Shown here piece by piece: positions 8,477 through 17,078 of a DNA stretch of 64,000 nucleotides. A program made the position numbers and the translations under genes. The notes under the pieces are model-generated. The model was not told where the DNA came from. It was given only the letters and a program-made list of their open reading frames with translations, and ran no database searches. Each line of letters begins with the position of its first letter. Position 1 is the stretch's first letter. The stretch spans positions 2,232,001 through 2,296,000 of the forward strand of contig OZ260083.1 of NCBI GenBank assembly GCA_965284435.1, in the 5' to 3' direction. Source of the DNA: CAIYZT01 sp947461435 (lineage in GTDB: Bacteria > Pseudomonadota > Alphaproteobacteria > Rhodobacterales > Rhodobacteraceae).

Positions 8477-9022
8477 TTACATCTTGGGCATCAAGACGGT
8501 ATCGATCACATGGATCACGCCGTTGGATTGCACCACGTCGGCGATGGTGACGGTCGCCTTGTTGCCCATGCCATCGGTGATAAAGACCTTGCCATCTGAA
8601 GAGGAGAGCGTGAATTCGCACCCGCCAACGGTGGTGACCTTGTGCATCCCGCCGTCCGCATTGACCATGGAGATGACATCTGATGCCATGGCCTTGGCGG
8701 CGACCACGTGGCAGGTCAGGATCTTGACCAGCGTATCCTTGTTTTCTGGCTTGAGCAGATTTTCAACGGTGCCTGCGGGCAGCTTGGCGAAGGCTTCGTT
8801 GGTGGGGGCAAAGACAGTGAAGGGGCCTTCGCCCATCAAGGTATCGACGAGGCCCGCGGCTTTGACGGCCGCCACCAGCGTGGTGTGATCGGCTGAATTC
8901 AGGGCGTTTTCGATGATGTTCTTGTCTTCGAACATCGCAGCGCCGCCGACCATTGGATTTTCGGCATAGGTTGCGCCGGCGGTCAGGGCGGCGAAGGCAA
9001 CGGTGGCAAGGAACAGTTTCAT
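8477..9022 (-). CDS. secreted fasciclin (FAS1) domain protein
   Basis: 181 residues: a signal peptide (about 1-20, ending TYAEN), then one FAS1 domain. FAS1 markers are visible: the H1 region GPFTVFAPTNEAF (about 66-78), the conserved YH-type position as CHVV, and the H2 region IHVIDTVLMP at the end. Two Cys (about 103 and 134) may form a disulfide. FAS1 proteins act in adhesion or extracellular matrix. The gene follows an anti-sigma and an ECF sigma gene on the same strand with a good GGGAGAG site and ends at a strong terminator, which suggests it belongs to that sigma factor's output. Confidence 0.92.
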   Translation of the reverse strand: MKLFLATVAFAALTAGATYAENPMVGGAAMFEDKNIIENALNSADHTTLVAAVKAAGLVDTLMGEGPFTVFAPTNEAFAKLPAGTVENLLKPENKDTLVKILTCHVVAAKAMASDVISMVNADGGMHKVTTVGGCEFTLSSSDGKVFITDGMGNKATVTIADVVQSNGVIHVIDTVLMPKM

Positions 9023-9126
9023 GGGTCTCTCCCGGGTGATGAAGGCAAGACCGTCTTGCCTTTCATAGGGGAAACGTGGGGAAAGGCAGGGAAGTTTCAG
9101 CGCTCACGCGTCTGTGATCGGGCGGA

Positions 9127-9768
9127 TCATATTTTTTCCAGCGGGCCCAAAGCCAGAACCGGGCCGGTGGGCGACCCTGTGGGTGATCCGCCCGCAGGTT
9201 CCAAGGAAACGGCCAGAATCATGCCGGGCGCCAGGGTGGCGGGCAGGCCCAGCGGGTCCGGCCCAATCAACCCCAAAGAGACGGGCGCGGCATCGCCCAC
9301 GATCAACCAAAGTTCATGGCTTTGCGTTTCGTTGGGCGCTGGCCCCGTTAAGGCAAGGGAAATCCCAGCGTCAGAGACCTGCACCAGATAGCTGACCGGG
9401 CTGTCATTTGCCGCAAGCGTGGCGGTGTAGGTCGGGGTAGGAGAGGCGTTGTAGAAAAATACCGACACCAAAATCGCCGCAAGCGCCGCGCCGCCAAAGG
9501 CCAAGACCGCTGCCAGCCAGGATTTGCGCGGGGCCGACGGAAACAAGCGCGTTTCGATCCGTGACAACACATCGGCAGACGGGGACACGGGCACCGCCGC
9601 CTCGGCCAAGGGAAGAAGGCGGTTTTCCCAGCTTGCGACCAAGGCCGCGAAACCGGGATCAAATTTCACGCGGTTTTCGGCGGCCATCCGATCTGCAAGG
9701 GACAAGACGCCCAAAACATATTCGGCGGCGAGAAGATCATCGTCATCGGGGGGAAGTGGCGCCGTCAT
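9127..9768 (-). CDS. anti-sigma factor, RskA-like
   Basis: 213 residues from the ATG at 9768, which overlaps the sigma gene's TGA (ATGA). The N-terminal 70 residues (DDDDLLAAEYVLGVLS) form the cytoplasmic anti-sigma zinc-less helix bundle of the RskA type, one membrane segment follows at about residues 84-105 (WLAAVLAFGGAALAAILVSVFFY), and the rest is a periplasmic beta-rich RskA C-terminal domain (SHELWLIVGDAAPVSLG). It should hold the neighbouring ECF sigma at the membrane until a signal triggers proteolysis. Confidence 0.9.
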   Translation of the reverse strand: MTAPLPPDDDDLLAAEYVLGVLSLADRMAAENRVKFDPGFAALVASWENRLLPLAEAAVPVSPSADVLSRIETRLFPSAPRKSWLAAVLAFGGAALAAILVSVFFYNASPTPTYTATLAANDSPVSYLVQVSDAGISLALTGPAPNETQSHELWLIVGDAAPVSLGLIGPDPLGLPATLAPGMILAVSLEPAGGSPTGSPTGPVLALGPLEKI

Positions 9769-10301
9769 TGGTCCATACACTCCCGCAGGGAAATCAGACC
9801 GCGCCGCAACCACGTGCGCATGGTATTCAGCGGGACATTGAACCGAAGGGCCAGATCCTCATAGCTCAGCCCATCAAGATACGCGCCCTTCACGGCCAAG
9901 GACCGATCGGAATCCAGCGTATCGAAGCAATCTTGAATCCGCCGCGCCTCGCCTTTGGCAACAAGACGCTGATCTGCGCGCAGGGCAGTATCGACGATTT
10001 GGGTCAAAGCCTCGTCGCCTTCGGCCACAGGCGGGCGGGCCCGCAGACGATCAATGGCCAGATTGCGCGACAATGTGACCAGCCAGCCCAAGGCCGACCC
10101 GCGATCTGGGTCGTATTTGGCGGCGCGAAGCCAGACACGGGTGAAAACTTCTTGCAAGGCATCCTCTGCATCCGCTCTTTGACCCAGCATACGGATCAGG
10201 ACGCCCAAAAGTTTCGAGGAAGTCAGGGCATATAAATCACGAAAGGCCGCGCGGTCTTGCGCGGCGATACGTATCAAAAGGCGAGCGGCGGTATCTTCCA
10301 T
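9765..10301 (-). CDS. ECF RNA polymerase sigma factor, SigK-like
   Basis: 178 residues. Region 2 (about 20-90) includes DAEDALQEVFTRVW, the core-binding and -10 melting helix, followed by GSALGWLVTLSRNLAIDRLR; region 4 (about 120-175) has LSYEDLALRFNVPLNTMRTWLRRGL, the -35-reading helix-turn-helix. The group with this partner is the SigK type. Gene order sigma, anti-sigma (4-base overlap), fasciclin implies one regulon in which the sigma drives its own operon. Promoter not identified: only 49 bases separate it from the RACo gene and they hold a GC hairpin. Confidence 0.93.
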   Translation of the reverse strand: MEDTAARLLIRIAAQDRAAFRDLYALTSSKLLGVLIRMLGQRADAEDALQEVFTRVWLRAAKYDPDRGSALGWLVTLSRNLAIDRLRARPPVAEGDEALTQIVDTALRADQRLVAKGEARRIQDCFDTLDSDRSLAVKGAYLDGLSYEDLALRFNVPLNTMRTWLRRGLISLRECMDQ

Positions 10302-10318
10302 ACCCCTATGGTAGCGGG

Positions 10319-10342
10319 CCGGGGGGATTTGTCACCCCCCGG
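10319..10342. terminator. GC-rich hairpin behind the corrinoid-activation gene
   Basis: A perfect 8-bp stem CCGGGGGG (10319-10326) and CCCCCCGG (10335-10342), loop ATTTGTCA, eight bases past the RACo stop codon and before the sigma gene. No T run, so termination strength is uncertain. Confidence 0.45.
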
Positions 10343-10350
10343 GTCGAGGA

Positions 10351-12390
10351 TTATCCGCGCCGCCGCCGACCGCCGCGATCTCCGCCAGAGCCTGACGTGT
10401 TGAAGGACACATCGGGAAGTGAGACGACCTTGGACAATTCTGGGAAAGTGTCGACGGCATTGGGAATGGCCGAAGCATTGACGAAATGCTCTTGAAAGCG
10501 CGGCTCGATCGCTGTTTCGACCTTGTGGATCTGGTGAACCGTCGCCTCGATCGCATCGCGGGCCGCGCGGTTGCACAGGGCAATGCGCGCGCCCGTACCC
10601 GCCGCATTGCCCGCCGAGGTGACCATGTTCAGCGGGACATCGGGGATCATTCCCAGAACCATGGCGTGTTTTGGGCTGATATGGGCACCGAAGGCCCCAG
10701 CGAGGGTGACCCTGTCGACGGTGGCCACGTTCATTTCGTCCATCAACAATTTTGCGCCGGCGTAAAGCGCTGCCTTGGCCAACTGAATTGCGCGAATGTC
10801 GCCTTGGGTGACGGTAATCCGCGGGCCGCCTTCGGCTGTTCCATCATGCAGAACATAGCAATGCGTGCGACCCTCGGGCTCACAGCGCAAAGTGCCGGTT
10901 TGATCGGGGCCGCCGATCAGCCCCCCCTGATCCACAAGACCGGCCATGCGCATTTCGGCCACCGCCTCGATGATGCCCGATCCGCAGATCCCGGTGATGC
11001 CAGACCCAGAGGTTGCGGCGGCAAATCCCGGATCGTCCGACCACAGATCAGACCCGATAACGCGGAACCGCGGTTCTTTCGTGATCGGGTCAATTTCAAC
11101 GCGTTCAATCGCGCCGGGGGCCGCCCTTTGGCCCGAGGAAATCTGCGCGCCTTCAAAGGCCGGGCCCGTCGGCGACGAGCAGGCCAAGACACGCGTTTCA
11201 TTCCCCAGCAGCAATTCTGCGTTGGTGCCAACATCGACGATCAAGACCATGTCTTTGGATTTGCTAGGCTCTTCCGACAAAGCGACCGCAGCGCAGTCGG
11301 CGCCAACATGGCCGGCAATACAGGGCAAGACATAGACCCGGGCGGAATCGTGAATGTTCGACAGGTCAAGTTCAGAGGCGTTCAACGTCATGCTGCCCGA
11401 GGTCGCAAGGGCAAAGGGCGCTTGGCCCAGTTCGACCGGATCAATGCCCATCAAAAGATGGTGCATGACCGGATTCATCACGAAAACCACTTCATAGATC
11501 GATTTCGGATCAATCTTTGCCTCTTCGGCAATGGATTTGGCCAAGGCATTGATAGACTCGCGCACGGCGCGCGTCATTTCCACGTCGCCGCCGGGGTTCA
11601 TCATCGCGTAAGAGACGCGGCTCATCAAATCTTCGCCGAAACGGATCTGGGGGTTCATCAACCCCGATGACGCCAGCACCGTGCCATCTTCAAGATTACA
11701 CAAGTGCGCGGCGATGGTGGTTGACCCAAGGTCGATGGCCAGCCCGAAAAGGCCGCCTTCGTGAAAGCCGGGAAAGACATCCAGAATGCGCGGCGCGGCG
11801 TCGTGATTTCCCTTGTTCACGACCACGGTCACCTTCCACGCCCCTTTGCGAAGCGCCGGTTGAAGGCGGCGCAGGACGGGCAGGGTGGTGATGGGCTGTT
11901 CAATTTGCCACTGGTCGCGCAAGGCCAATTGAAGCCGTTCGAAATCGCCCGTGGGTTCGTGCATGTCCGGCTCAGCAACTTCGACGAAATAGCTGCGGGT
12001 CGCCGGGTCCATCACGATATCGCGCTGGGTTGCCGATTTGCGGATCACCTGCTTGTGCACCTGGGATTCGGGCGGCACATCCACCACAACATCGCCCATT
12101 ACGCAGGCCTGACAGCCAAGACGGCGGCCCGGCAACATGCCGCGTTTGGATTTGTAGCGTTCTTCTACCGAATTCCACGGCGTCAAAGCATCGTCATCAA
12201 CAATCACGCCATGCTTTGAAAACTCGCCATAGCCCGGGCTGATCTGACATTTGGAACAGATGCCGCGCCCGCCACAGACCGAATCAAGATCAACGCCCAA
12301 CTGTCGGGCCGCCGTCAAAATCGGCGTCCCAACGGCAAAGCGGCCGCGTTTGCCTGAAGGGGTGAAAATGACGAGAGCTTCTTTGGACAT
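10351..12390 (-). CDS. corrinoid-activating ASKHA / 2Fe-2S protein (RACo-like, DUF4445)
   Basis: 679 residues from the ATG at 12390, preceded by AGGAG. The N-terminal domain (1-100) is a 2Fe-2S ferredoxin with Cys39, Cys45, Cys48 and Cys93. A linker leads to an ASKHA ATPase domain whose phosphate-1 motif IDLGSTTIAAHL starts at about 219, with later VDVGTNAE and GSGIIEAV motifs. Such proteins reduce inactive cob(II)alamin of corrinoid methyl carriers to cob(I)alamin with ATP. The last 15 residues are Arg/Gly rich (GGDRGGRRRRG), a tail not needed for the fold and shared with two other proteins of this pathway in the window. Last gene of the C1 operon, 230 bases behind the methyltransferase gene. 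Confidence 0.9.
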   Translation of the reverse strand: MSKEALVIFTPSGKRGRFAVGTPILTAARQLGVDLDSVCGGRGICSKCQISPGYGEFSKHGVIVDDDALTPWNSVEERYKSKRGMLPGRRLGCQACVMGDVVVDVPPESQVHKQVIRKSATQRDIVMDPATRSYFVEVAEPDMHEPTGDFERLQLALRDQWQIEQPITTLPVLRRLQPALRKGAWKVTVVVNKGNHDAAPRILDVFPGFHEGGLFGLAIDLGSTTIAAHLCNLEDGTVLASSGLMNPQIRFGEDLMSRVSYAMMNPGGDVEMTRAVRESINALAKSIAEEAKIDPKSIYEVVFVMNPVMHHLLMGIDPVELGQAPFALATSGSMTLNASELDLSNIHDSARVYVLPCIAGHVGADCAAVALSEEPSKSKDMVLIVDVGTNAELLLGNETRVLACSSPTGPAFEGAQISSGQRAAPGAIERVEIDPITKEPRFRVIGSDLWSDDPGFAAATSGSGITGICGSGIIEAVAEMRMAGLVDQGGLIGGPDQTGTLRCEPEGRTHCYVLHDGTAEGGPRITVTQGDIRAIQLAKAALYAGAKLLMDEMNVATVDRVTLAGAFGAHISPKHAMVLGMIPDVPLNMVTSAGNAAGTGARIALCNRAARDAIEATVHQIHKVETAIEPRFQEHFVNASAIPNAVDTFPELSKVVSLPDVSFNTSGSGGDRGGRRRRG

Positions 12391-12620
12391 TGGATACTCC
12401 TGCGCGCTACGTGGTTTTAGGCGCTGGCTGGGCAGGTTCAATGCCTGTTTGCGTCATTTGAAGGGATGGTTGCGGCTTTGGTTTGCCCAAGGCGCGGATT
12501 GTGGACGGATTTGCGCCGCGGCCGGTTTCGTGCAGGCCTGACAACCGGATGCGTGTGCCGAGGCGGGTGCTCAAGCGTGCGCGCGGGGTAACGTTGGTTG
12601 CCCCGCACCGCAAACCAAGG
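12391..12620. other. 230-base intergenic stretch inside the C1 operon
   Basis: No gene, hairpin with T run or tRNA is seen here. It is GC-rich and opens just behind the methyltransferase gene. In other genomes further members of this set may sit between these two genes, so this could be the scar of a lost gene, but no remnant is recognisable. Confidence 0.3.
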
Positions 12621-13601
12621 TCAAGCGCGTCCGCGGCGGCCGCCTCTGCGGCCCCCCGCCGATGACGTCGCCGCAGCAGAGGCTTCTGCAAAGGACAAGC
12701 CGCCTTCGACGGCCTCAAGGATTTTCGAAAACTTGATCCACTCGCCCCCGTTGGCATCGTGATTCATCAGCATGTTGGCGGCGCGAATCGCCTCCATCTC
12801 AACCTGGCGAACCGGGTTCATGATGGCCGAGGTCATGCCCGCCGAGATGGCCATCGGCAAGAAGGCCGCATTCACGCCATGGCGCTGCGGCAGACCGAAC
12901 GAGATGTTCGAGGCGCCGCAGGTGGTGTTTACGCCCAATTCGTCGCGCAAGCGGCGAACCAAAGCGAAGACTTGCTGTCCGGCACTTGCCATCGCGCCGA
13001 TGGGCATGACCAAGGGGTCAACCACAATGTCATGGGCCGGAATGCCGAAATCTGCCGCGCGTTGAACGATTTTTTTGGCCACGGCAAACCGCACGTCCGG
13101 ATCTTGGCTGATGCCGGTGTCGTCGTTCGAAATGGCCACCACCGGAACATTGTACTTTTTGACGAGGGGCAGCACGAGTTCCAGACGCTCTTCCTCGCCG
13201 GTGACGGAGTTGAGCAGCGGGCGGCCCTCACAGGCCATAAGGCCCGCCTCAAGCGCGCCGGGAACCGACGAATCGATGCACAGGGGCACGTCAACCACGC
13301 CTTGGATCATTTCGATCAGCGCTTTCATCAGCGGCGGTTCGACGAAGTTGTTGTCGGCATAGCGGGGATCTTCGGCCATCTTGTTGGTAAAAACGGCCCC
13401 CGAATTGACATCCAGAACGGTCGCGCCGCAGGCGACTTGTTCCAGCGCATCGCGCAGCACGGTTTCGAAGTTTCCCATCTCCAACTCGGCCGCAAGTTTT
13501 TTGCGGCCCGTCGGATTGATGCGTTCACCAATCACGGTAAAGGGCTCGTCAAAGCCAATGATAACGGTTTTTGTCTTTGATTCCAGTACGGTGCGGGTCA
13601 T
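12621..13601 (-). CDS. methyltetrahydrofolate:corrinoid methyltransferase (pterin-binding domain)
   Basis: 326 residues with a DHPS-like pterin-binding TIM barrel. Visible signatures are GERINPTGRK (about 24-33), ATVLDVNSGA (about 60-69), CIDSS near 108, LLNSVTGEE near 128 and the NDDTG loop near 158. This matches the MtgA/AcsE/MetH-type domain that moves a methyl group between a corrinoid protein and tetrahydrofolate. The last 20 residues (GGRRGGRRGRA) are an Arg/Gly-rich tail. It lies 15 bases after the MTHFR-like gene in one transcript, so methyl groups taken from a methylated amine could enter the folate pool here. Confidence 0.88.
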   Translation of the reverse strand: MTRTVLESKTKTVIIGFDEPFTVIGERINPTGRKKLAAELEMGNFETVLRDALEQVACGATVLDVNSGAVFTNKMAEDPRYADNNFVEPPLMKALIEMIQGVVDVPLCIDSSVPGALEAGLMACEGRPLLNSVTGEEERLELVLPLVKKYNVPVVAISNDDTGISQDPDVRFAVAKKIVQRAADFGIPAHDIVVDPLVMPIGAMASAGQQVFALVRRLRDELGVNTTCGASNISFGLPQRHGVNAAFLPMAISAGMTSAIMNPVRQVEMEAIRAANMLMNHDANGGEWIKFSKILEAVEGGLSFAEASAAATSSAGGRRGGRRGRA

Positions 13602-13616
13602 TTTTAAACCTATCTC

Positions 13617-14537
13617 TTAAGCTGCGTTTGCAGGCTGGCCCGAAGCGCCGCCGTTGTCGGTGACCCATTGGGCATTTGTCTTGATGCCGCCCAAGGGGAA
13701 AAAATGGACCTGCTCGATGCCAAAATCGGGCTTTTTTGCCTTGTGCGCGGCAAGTTCGGCAACCACATCGGTCGGCTCGTAGGGCAACAGAAGCTTGGTT
13801 ACATCCATGGCGCGTTTTTGCAAAACCCGCAACGAGGCACCCACGCCGCAGGCGATAGCGAATTTGATCAGGGTCTGCAGTTTGGCCGGCCCGGCTACGC
13901 CGATATGAACCGGCAATTTGATGCCTTCGGCCGCCAAACGGTCGACCCAGGCGATAACGGGGGCCGATTCAAAGCAAAACTGGGTGGCCATGGCCATTTT
14001 CGCATCAGTCCGCTCGCAAAAGGCTGATTTCCATCGGGCCGCTTCCATCACCATACGGTCTGACCCGTCGGGATCGATATCCTTGTTGCCTTCGGGGTGA
14101 CCGGCGACATGCAGGCGATCAAAGCCAGCAAAAGCATCCGTTTCAAGAAGTTGCATCGATGTCGCAAAATCGCCGACAGGCTGTGCGACGCCCCCCGCCA
14201 ACAGCAGCCCCTGCGCGACGCCGACATCTTTGTACTGGGCGGTCCAGTCGTGCAACGTGGCCTTGTCCTTGATAATGCGGGCCGGGAAATGCGGCATCAC
14301 ATCGAAACCCTCGGCGCCGATCCGCTTGGCGGTGGCGACCATATCCTCAATCGGGGTGCCATCGATATGGGCGATGTAAACCCGGGTTCCGCGTGGCAAG
14401 ATGGCGCGAAAGTCTTCCACCTTTTCGGCTGTCCGCGGCATGACTTCGATCGAATACCCTTTTAGAAATGCCTCAATCTCCGAGGTGTTTCCGGTGGGGG
14501 CAGTGGCGGCTTCCTTGCGGAAAAAGCTCAGGGCCAT
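13617..14537 (-). CDS. methylenetetrahydrofolate reductase family protein
   Basis: 306 residues related to the MetF TIM barrel. RVYIAHIDG, then GFDVMPHFPARI (about 78-89), QGLLLAGG (about 108-115) and the HVAGHPEGNKDID stretch (about 143-156) correspond to the folate- and FAD-binding loops. It would oxidise methyl-THF to methylene-THF (reverse of the methionine-pathway direction) or the forward reaction. It sits between a virulence-factor-family gene and the methyl-THF:corrinoid methyltransferase gene. That context argues for a dissimilatory C1 role rather than methionine synthesis. Confidence 0.82.
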   Translation of the reverse strand: MALSFFRKEAATAPTGNTSEIEAFLKGYSIEVMPRTAEKVEDFRAILPRGTRVYIAHIDGTPIEDMVATAKRIGAEGFDVMPHFPARIIKDKATLHDWTAQYKDVGVAQGLLLAGGVAQPVGDFATSMQLLETDAFAGFDRLHVAGHPEGNKDIDPDGSDRMVMEAARWKSAFCERTDAKMAMATQFCFESAPVIAWVDRLAAEGIKLPVHIGVAGPAKLQTLIKFAIACGVGASLRVLQKRAMDVTKLLLPYEPTDVVAELAAHKAKKPDFGIEQVHFFPLGGIKTNAQWVTDNGGASGQPANAA

Positions 14538-14558
14538 GTGGGCTTTCCTTATGTACGG

Positions 14559-14864
14559 TCAGGCCTTTGCGGCCCATCCCTCGGCGTTGATCAGGGTTTT
14601 GAGAAGGTCGGTATCATACAAAGCATCAAGACGGGCCGCTTCGGATTTGGCGACAACATCCTGTTCGCCGTCAACGTGATACGGGTCGGCCTTGCGCCAT
14701 TCTGCCAGATAGGCATCGGCATCCTTGGCGCCAATCTTCATCGCACAGCGGTCGATCGCCTGTTCAAAACGCTCGGGCAATTGCACCTTGGCGGCGCTGC
14801 GGCCCTTGCCCACAATGACCTGTGCCGGAATATCGCGCCAATAGACAACAATGACATCTGCCAT
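14559..14864 (-). CDS. virulence factor family small protein of the C1 operon
   Basis: 101 residues from the ATG at 14864 (AAGGGAATC in front); the reading frame is open further upstream but has no convincing site. It is the small 'virulence factor' Pfam family type: YWRDIPAQVIVGKGR at the start, then LPERFEQAIDRCAMKIGA. Despite the name, homologues are found with methyl-THF and corrinoid genes in alphaproteobacteria. Biochemical role is unknown. First gene of the operon 14864 to 10351, divergent from ppx. Confidence 0.75.
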   Translation of the reverse strand: MADVIVVYWRDIPAQVIVGKGRSAAKVQLPERFEQAIDRCAMKIGAKDADAYLAEWRKADPYHVDGEQDVVAKSEAARLDALYDTDLLKTLINAEGWAAKA

Positions 14865-15137
14865 GGAATGATTCCCTTTCCCGCTTTGCTGATCCGTTCT
14901 TAGCGCCCATCCGCGACAATCAGGGTCGGTTTTCGACATGGCGCGTGTTGACTGCGACCCCCGTTCAGATGCCACAGATCTATGCCAAGGCAAAACGCGC
15001 TTCCAGCGCCCGGTTCGGAAAATTCTTCATGTCCTTGATGAGGATGGACCCCTTGGCGCTGCGGGTCAGTGGCGTTTCGCTTGCCTCGTCGGGGGAACCG
15101 CTATAGCCTTGGATCCAACCACATATGGAGGGCGAAT

Positions 15138-16271
15138 ATGGCGCCCCAGCGTCCCCGAGGATCGGACGCGACAAGCCATACGGTCGAGGCCACAGATGGG
15201 GCCTTCCGTGCTGGACTTGCGACCGCTTCCTCAGAACCCGGACAGGGGCAGCTTTATGCTGCGCTTGATTTGGGAACAAACTCGTGCCGCATGCTGATTG
15301 CCCAGCCAAAGGGCAGTCAGTTTCAGGTCATCGACAGCTTTTCAAAGACGGTTCAGCTGGGGGTGGGTCTTGAAGCCTCGGGCAGGTTAAGCCGCGCGTC
15401 GATGTCACGCACCATTCAGGCCCTTCGGATCTGTCAACAAAAGATCGAACATCATCAGGTCAAGCGGATGCGGTTGGTCGCGACCGAGGCCTGCCGCCGG
15501 GCGGGCAATGCCAAGGAATTCATTCGCCAGGTCCGGCGCGAAACCGGATTGCAGCTTGAGATTATCCCGCCGCAAGAGGAGGCGCGGCTGGCAGTCATTT
15601 CCTGCGCGCCCTTGGTGTCGGCCACAACAGAGCAGCTTTTGGTCGTCGATATTGGCGGCGGATCCACCGAACTTGTCTGGATCGACCTTTCAAAGGTAGA
15701 GCCGAAAGAGCGGTCTCGGGCGATCATGCAAATGCATGCGGGCTTCAAGGGCGACAGCGCCGCCAAGGTGGTGGACTGGATATCGGTGCCCTTGGGCGTG
15801 GCCACCTTGAAGGATCAGTTTCAAGATGTTGAAGATGATGGCGCGCGCTTTGCCCTGATGAGTTGGTTTTTCGAAGAGAATCTGGCGAGTTTTTCGCCCT
15901 ATTACGCGCAGGCGCCTCGGGCGGGATTTCAGATCATCGGAACCTCGGGGACGGTGACGACGGTGGCGGCGAGTTTTCTGGGCCTGCGCCGTTACGACCG
16001 TGCCAAGGTGGATGGTCTTTTGATGACCTCTGCGCAGATTGACCTTGTGATCCGTGATTACCTTGCGCTGGGGCCAGATGGGCGTAAGAACGACCCTCGC
16101 ATCGGGCGGGATCGGCATACGCTGATCATGTCCGGGGCAGCGATCTTGCAGGCGTTGATGCGCATTTGGCCGACCGATCGGTTGAGTGTGGCGGACCGGG
16201 GCCTGCGCGAAGGGCTGCTTTACGCGCAGATGAGCGCGGACGGTATTTTGGAAGACGGACCAGATCTATGA
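15138..16271 (+). CDS. Ppx/GppA family exopolyphosphatase
   Basis: 377 residues from the ATG at 15138 (GGAGGGCGA in front). ASKHA-fold phosphatase that removes phosphate from polyphosphate ends or pppGpp. Phosphate-binding motifs are YAALDLGTNSCRMLIA (about 42-57) and VVDIGGGSTELV (about 172-183), with the catalytic Glu expected in PPQEEARLA (about 151-159). It lacks the extra C-terminal domains of the 500-residue enterobacterial Ppx, as is normal for the alphaproteobacterial short form. Stop overlaps the rlmE start (ATGA). A polyphosphate kinase 2 gene is present at 50.2 kb. Confidence 0.9.
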   Translation: MAPQRPRGSDATSHTVEATDGAFRAGLATASSEPGQGQLYAALDLGTNSCRMLIAQPKGSQFQVIDSFSKTVQLGVGLEASGRLSRASMSRTIQALRICQQKIEHHQVKRMRLVATEACRRAGNAKEFIRQVRRETGLQLEIIPPQEEARLAVISCAPLVSATTEQLLVVDIGGGSTELVWIDLSKVEPKERSRAIMQMHAGFKGDSAAKVVDWISVPLGVATLKDQFQDVEDDGARFALMSWFFEENLASFSPYYAQAPRAGFQIIGTSGTVTTVAASFLGLRRYDRAKVDGLLMTSAQIDLVIRDYLALGPDGRKNDPRIGRDRHTLIMSGAAILQALMRIWPTDRLSVADRGLREGLLYAQMSADGILEDGPDL

Positions 16272-17008
16272 CGGGTGAAAAGAACACTTCGGGGCGCGGG
16301 CAGCGCGAATTGCGCGTGCGGGTGAAAACCGCCAAGGGGCGAAAGCTTTCGTCGACGCTGTGGTTGGAACGACAGTTGAATGACCCCTATGTGATCCGGG
16401 CCAAGAAAGAGGGCTTTCGCGGCAGGGCGGCCTACAAAATATCCGAGTTGGATGACCGATATGGCTTTTTGAAGCCGGGCGCGCGCGTGGTGGACTTGGG
16501 CTGTGCCCCGGGGGGGTGGTGCCAGATCGCGGTCGAGCGGGTGAATGCCCTTGGGCAGAACCCCAAGAAGGCGATTGGCACGGTGCTGGGCGTCGATTTG
16601 CAAGAGGTGGATCCCATTGCCGGAGCGGAAATTCACGTGTTGGATTTTCTGGCCGAAGAAGCGGATGGATTGGTCAAGGGATGGCTGGGCGGTTTGGCCG
16701 ATGTTGTGATGTCCGATATGGCGGCGGCGTCCAGCGGGCACAAGGGAACGGACCATTTGCGCATCGTGGCCCTTGTCGAGGCGGCTTTGGCATTTGCTTT
16801 TGACGTGCTGGACGAAGGGGGCACGTTCGTGGCCAAGGTTTTGGCCGGCGGCGCGGAAAACGAGATGCAGACTTTGCTGAAGAAGAATTTCAGAAAGGTC
16901 GCCAATGTGAAGCCGCCTGCCTCGCGCAGTGACAGTTCAGAAAAATTCGTTGTCGCGCAGGGATTTCGGGGCCGTTCGGTTGCGGTTGAGCCAGAAGGTG
17001 ATGCTTGA
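16268..17008 (+). CDS. rlmE: 23S rRNA (uridine-2'-O-)-methyltransferase RlmE
   Basis: 246 residues from the ATG at 16268, overlapping the ppx stop. FtsJ-type SAM methyltransferase that modifies U2552 of 23S rRNA in the 50S subunit. The SAM motif VDLGCAPGGWCQIA lies at about 76-89, and the K-D-K-E tetrad is represented by Lys near 55 (RGRAAYKISELD), MSDMAAA near 140 and GGTFVAKVLAG near 183. Ends at a good terminator. Confidence 0.95.
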   Translation: MTGEKNTSGRGQRELRVRVKTAKGRKLSSTLWLERQLNDPYVIRAKKEGFRGRAAYKISELDDRYGFLKPGARVVDLGCAPGGWCQIAVERVNALGQNPKKAIGTVLGVDLQEVDPIAGAEIHVLDFLAEEADGLVKGWLGGLADVVMSDMAAASSGHKGTDHLRIVALVEAALAFAFDVLDEGGTFVAKVLAGGAENEMQTLLKKNFRKVANVKPPASRSDSSEKFVVAQGFRGRSVAVEPEGDA

Positions 17009-17021
17009 TCACGAAAAAATG

Positions 17022-17046
17022 AAAGGCGCCCGAATGAGGCGCCTTT
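17022..17046 (+). terminator. rho-independent terminator behind rlmE
   Basis: AAAGGCGCC (17022-17030), loop CGAATGA, GGCGCCTTT (17038-17046), then T on the plus strand. Fourteen bases past the rlmE stop. Also convergent with the M15-type peptidase gene. Confidence 0.85.
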
Positions 17047-17078
17047 TCATTGAATTTCGATCAGGATCGACCCTCAGG

